From: Helicobacteraceae bacterium
GTDB taxonomy: Bacteria; Campylobacterota; Campylobacteria; Campylobacterales; Sulfurimonadaceae
Direction of reading: 5' to 3'
Length of the DNA: 5,903 nucleotides
NCBI GenBank assembly: GCA_030642185.1
Contig: DAOWOG010000098.1
Span: 1 to 5,903 of the forward strand
Both the position numbers and the translations under genes were made by a program. Position 1 is the stretch's first letter. The number at the start of each line of letters is the position of its first letter. This document shows, piece by piece, positions 4,727 through 5,903 of this stretch. The notes under the pieces were generated by a model. That model was given only the letters and a program-made list of their open reading frames with translations, had not been told where the DNA came from and ran no database searches.

Positions 4727-5903
4727 ACAACTTTTATCACTTGCTGCCACTACGGCGATCTCTGCTTCACTGTTTGCAGGCAACACGATCACGCTCGAGC
4801 CTTTAAGCGTAACGACTACTGCCATCACCACCGATGAACTTTCTGCCCCTGAGGCTGTAGAAGTCTTTACACAGGCAGACATTGAAAAAGCCCATGTTCA
4901 GAGCGTGTATGACTTTTTGAACGAGCAGAGTTCCATCATTGCCATCCCGAGCTTTGGCAATCCTATGATGCAAAAACTGGACCTGCATGGCTACGGAACT
5001 GCAAACGGATATCAAAACATCGTTATTCGTGTGAATGGCCGTCGTATGAACAATATAGACATGGTGCCTCAACTGCTCTCTTCCATACCGCCAAGCTCAA
5101 TCGAACGTATTGAAATTATCAAGGGAAGCGGTATTGTGACCGGCGGTGACGGTGCCAATGCCGGTGTTATCAACATCACGACCAAACAGTCTAACGACAA
5201 AGAGATCACCCTCTACGGCGGTAATTTTCGAACTTTCAGCGGCTCTGCCTATGTCGGTTATGCCGGTGAAAAACTGGCAATGTCTGTCCTGGGAGATGTC
5301 TATCAAAGTGACGGGCCAAGAACAGTGGATACGCAAGGAAATACCGATGAACAGCGCATGAAAAATGGCCGTTTTGATATCAGCTACACTCCAGTCAATG
5401 CCTTTGAGCTGCGTGCAGGTGCCCAGTTTAGTAAAACTGACTCCACTTACGGCAGCTATCTGACACGTGATGAATATAATGACGATCCATCCCAGGCCGG
5501 AGCAGCCAACTGGGGTCCTACCCAGCAAAAATATGACAGCAATGTTGCTGATCTGGGTTTCACCTATGAGATATCGTCATCCTGGGCACTGCATACCGAC
5601 GGTTCGCATGAGAAGAAAAAATCAGAGTACGTCACCTACAACTCTATTGCGAACTACACCTATGACAGTATCAATGCCGGAATTGATTTCAGCAGTGATC
5701 TTTTAGAACTTACTTTCGGTTTTGACGGTTTCAAAGGCGAACGAAAGAGCGGTGATTCATTTTACAGTCTTGCCAATACCACTGAGAAAAACAGTGGTGC
5801 AGCCTACATGATGAGCCAGTGGAACATTGGCAGCAGTACTTTCAAAGCCGGAGCACGTTACGACAAGGTGACCTACACCTACAACGATGTCGATAAATCA
5901 CTC
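4719..5903 (+). CDS. TonB-dependent outer-membrane receptor, C-terminus cut by window edge
   Basis: This is an energised outer-membrane receptor that imports a scarce ligand (siderophore, metal complex, vitamin or organic compound) using TonB-ExbBD. Seen: 395 codons open to the right edge. A signal peptide ends SASLFA with likely cleavage after Ala20. A candidate TonB box lies in LEPLSVT at 26-32. The plug domain covers about 40-156: DIEKAHVQSVYDFL, then IVIRVNGRRMNNIDM (101-115), SIERIEIIKG (127-136) and the closing NAGVINITTK (147-156). After about residue 160 come alternating aromatic and polar strands typical of the 22-strand barrel. Full members run 650-750 residues, so roughly half is visible. 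The usual YG after the plug's glycine stretch is GG here (TGGDGANAG). The substrate cannot be read from the sequence. It follows the small Cys/His ORF with an 8-nt overlap and is divergent from the phoD-like gene. Confidence 0.93.
   Translation, partial: MTKQLLSLAATTAISASLFAGNTITLEPLSVTTTAITTDELSAPEAVEVFTQADIEKAHVQSVYDFLNEQSSIIAIPSFGNPMMQKLDLHGYGTANGYQNIVIRVNGRRMNNIDMVPQLLSSIPPSSIERIEIIKGSGIVTGGDGANAGVINITTKQSNDKEITLYGGNFRTFSGSAYVGYAGEKLAMSVLGDVYQSDGPRTVDTQGNTDEQRMKNGRFDISYTPVNAFELRAGAQFSKTDSTYGSYLTRDEYNDDPSQAGAANWGPTQQKYDSNVADLGFTYEISSSWALHTDGSHEKKKSEYVTYNSIANYTYDSINAGIDFSSDLLELTFGFDGFKGERKSGDSFYSLANTTEKNSGAAYMMSQWNIGSSTFKAGARYDKVTYTYNDVDKSL

Noticed and set aside
5097..5528. 143-codon minus-strand frame opposite the TonB receptor
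   Set aside because: It is antisense to the conserved plug and early barrel; its open length follows from the receptor's codon bias.

Overview
The window looks like a chromosomal segment from a Gram-negative, moderately AT-rich bacterium. The style of the proteins suggests a free-living Campylobacterota of the Sulfurimonas/Sulfurovum/Sulfuricurvum type. That assignment is an inference from general resemblance; no rRNA or other phylogenetic marker is present. No tRNA, rRNA, CRISPR array, insertion sequence or integrase was seen. The content is almost entirely cell-envelope functions.

Layout from left to right. (1) Positions 1-782, minus strand: the N-terminal 260 residues of a four-helix MotA/TolQ/ExbB-type proton-channel protein, cut by the left edge. 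(2) Positions 783-1014: a divergent intergenic region with a 10-bp perfect palindrome and candidate promoters. (3) Positions 1015-1959, plus strand: a 314-residue secreted lipoprotein of unknown function with four cysteines in its mature part besides the lipid-anchor cysteine. (4) Positions 1967-2002: a strong hairpin plus T-run terminator between two convergent genes. (5) Positions 2015-4225, minus strand: a long PhoD-family phosphatase/phosphodiesterase with a twin-arginine signal and a possible lipobox. (6) Positions 4226-4348: a compact divergent promoter region with good extended -10 elements facing both ways. (7) Positions 4349-4726, plus strand: an unrecognised 125-residue protein with a Cys/His-rich cluster. 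It overlaps by 8 nt (8) a TonB-dependent outer-membrane receptor starting at 4719, which runs off the right edge.

How the genes may work together: the PhoD-like enzyme would release phosphate from organic phosphoesters outside the cytoplasmic membrane. The divergent pair (small Cys/His protein plus TonB receptor) would form an energised outer-membrane uptake unit. The shared 123-bp promoter region raises the possibility of a common nutrient response, such as phosphate or metal limitation, but no convincing Pho or Fur box was found. The MotA-like gene and the lipoprotein have no evident functional link to this cluster. I did not find a clearly new multi-gene system. The best leads are the small Cys/His ORF coupled to the receptor, the large insertion in the PhoD-like enzyme, and the truncated ion-channel gene, which could belong to an OmpA-partnered motor of the Zorya or related type.
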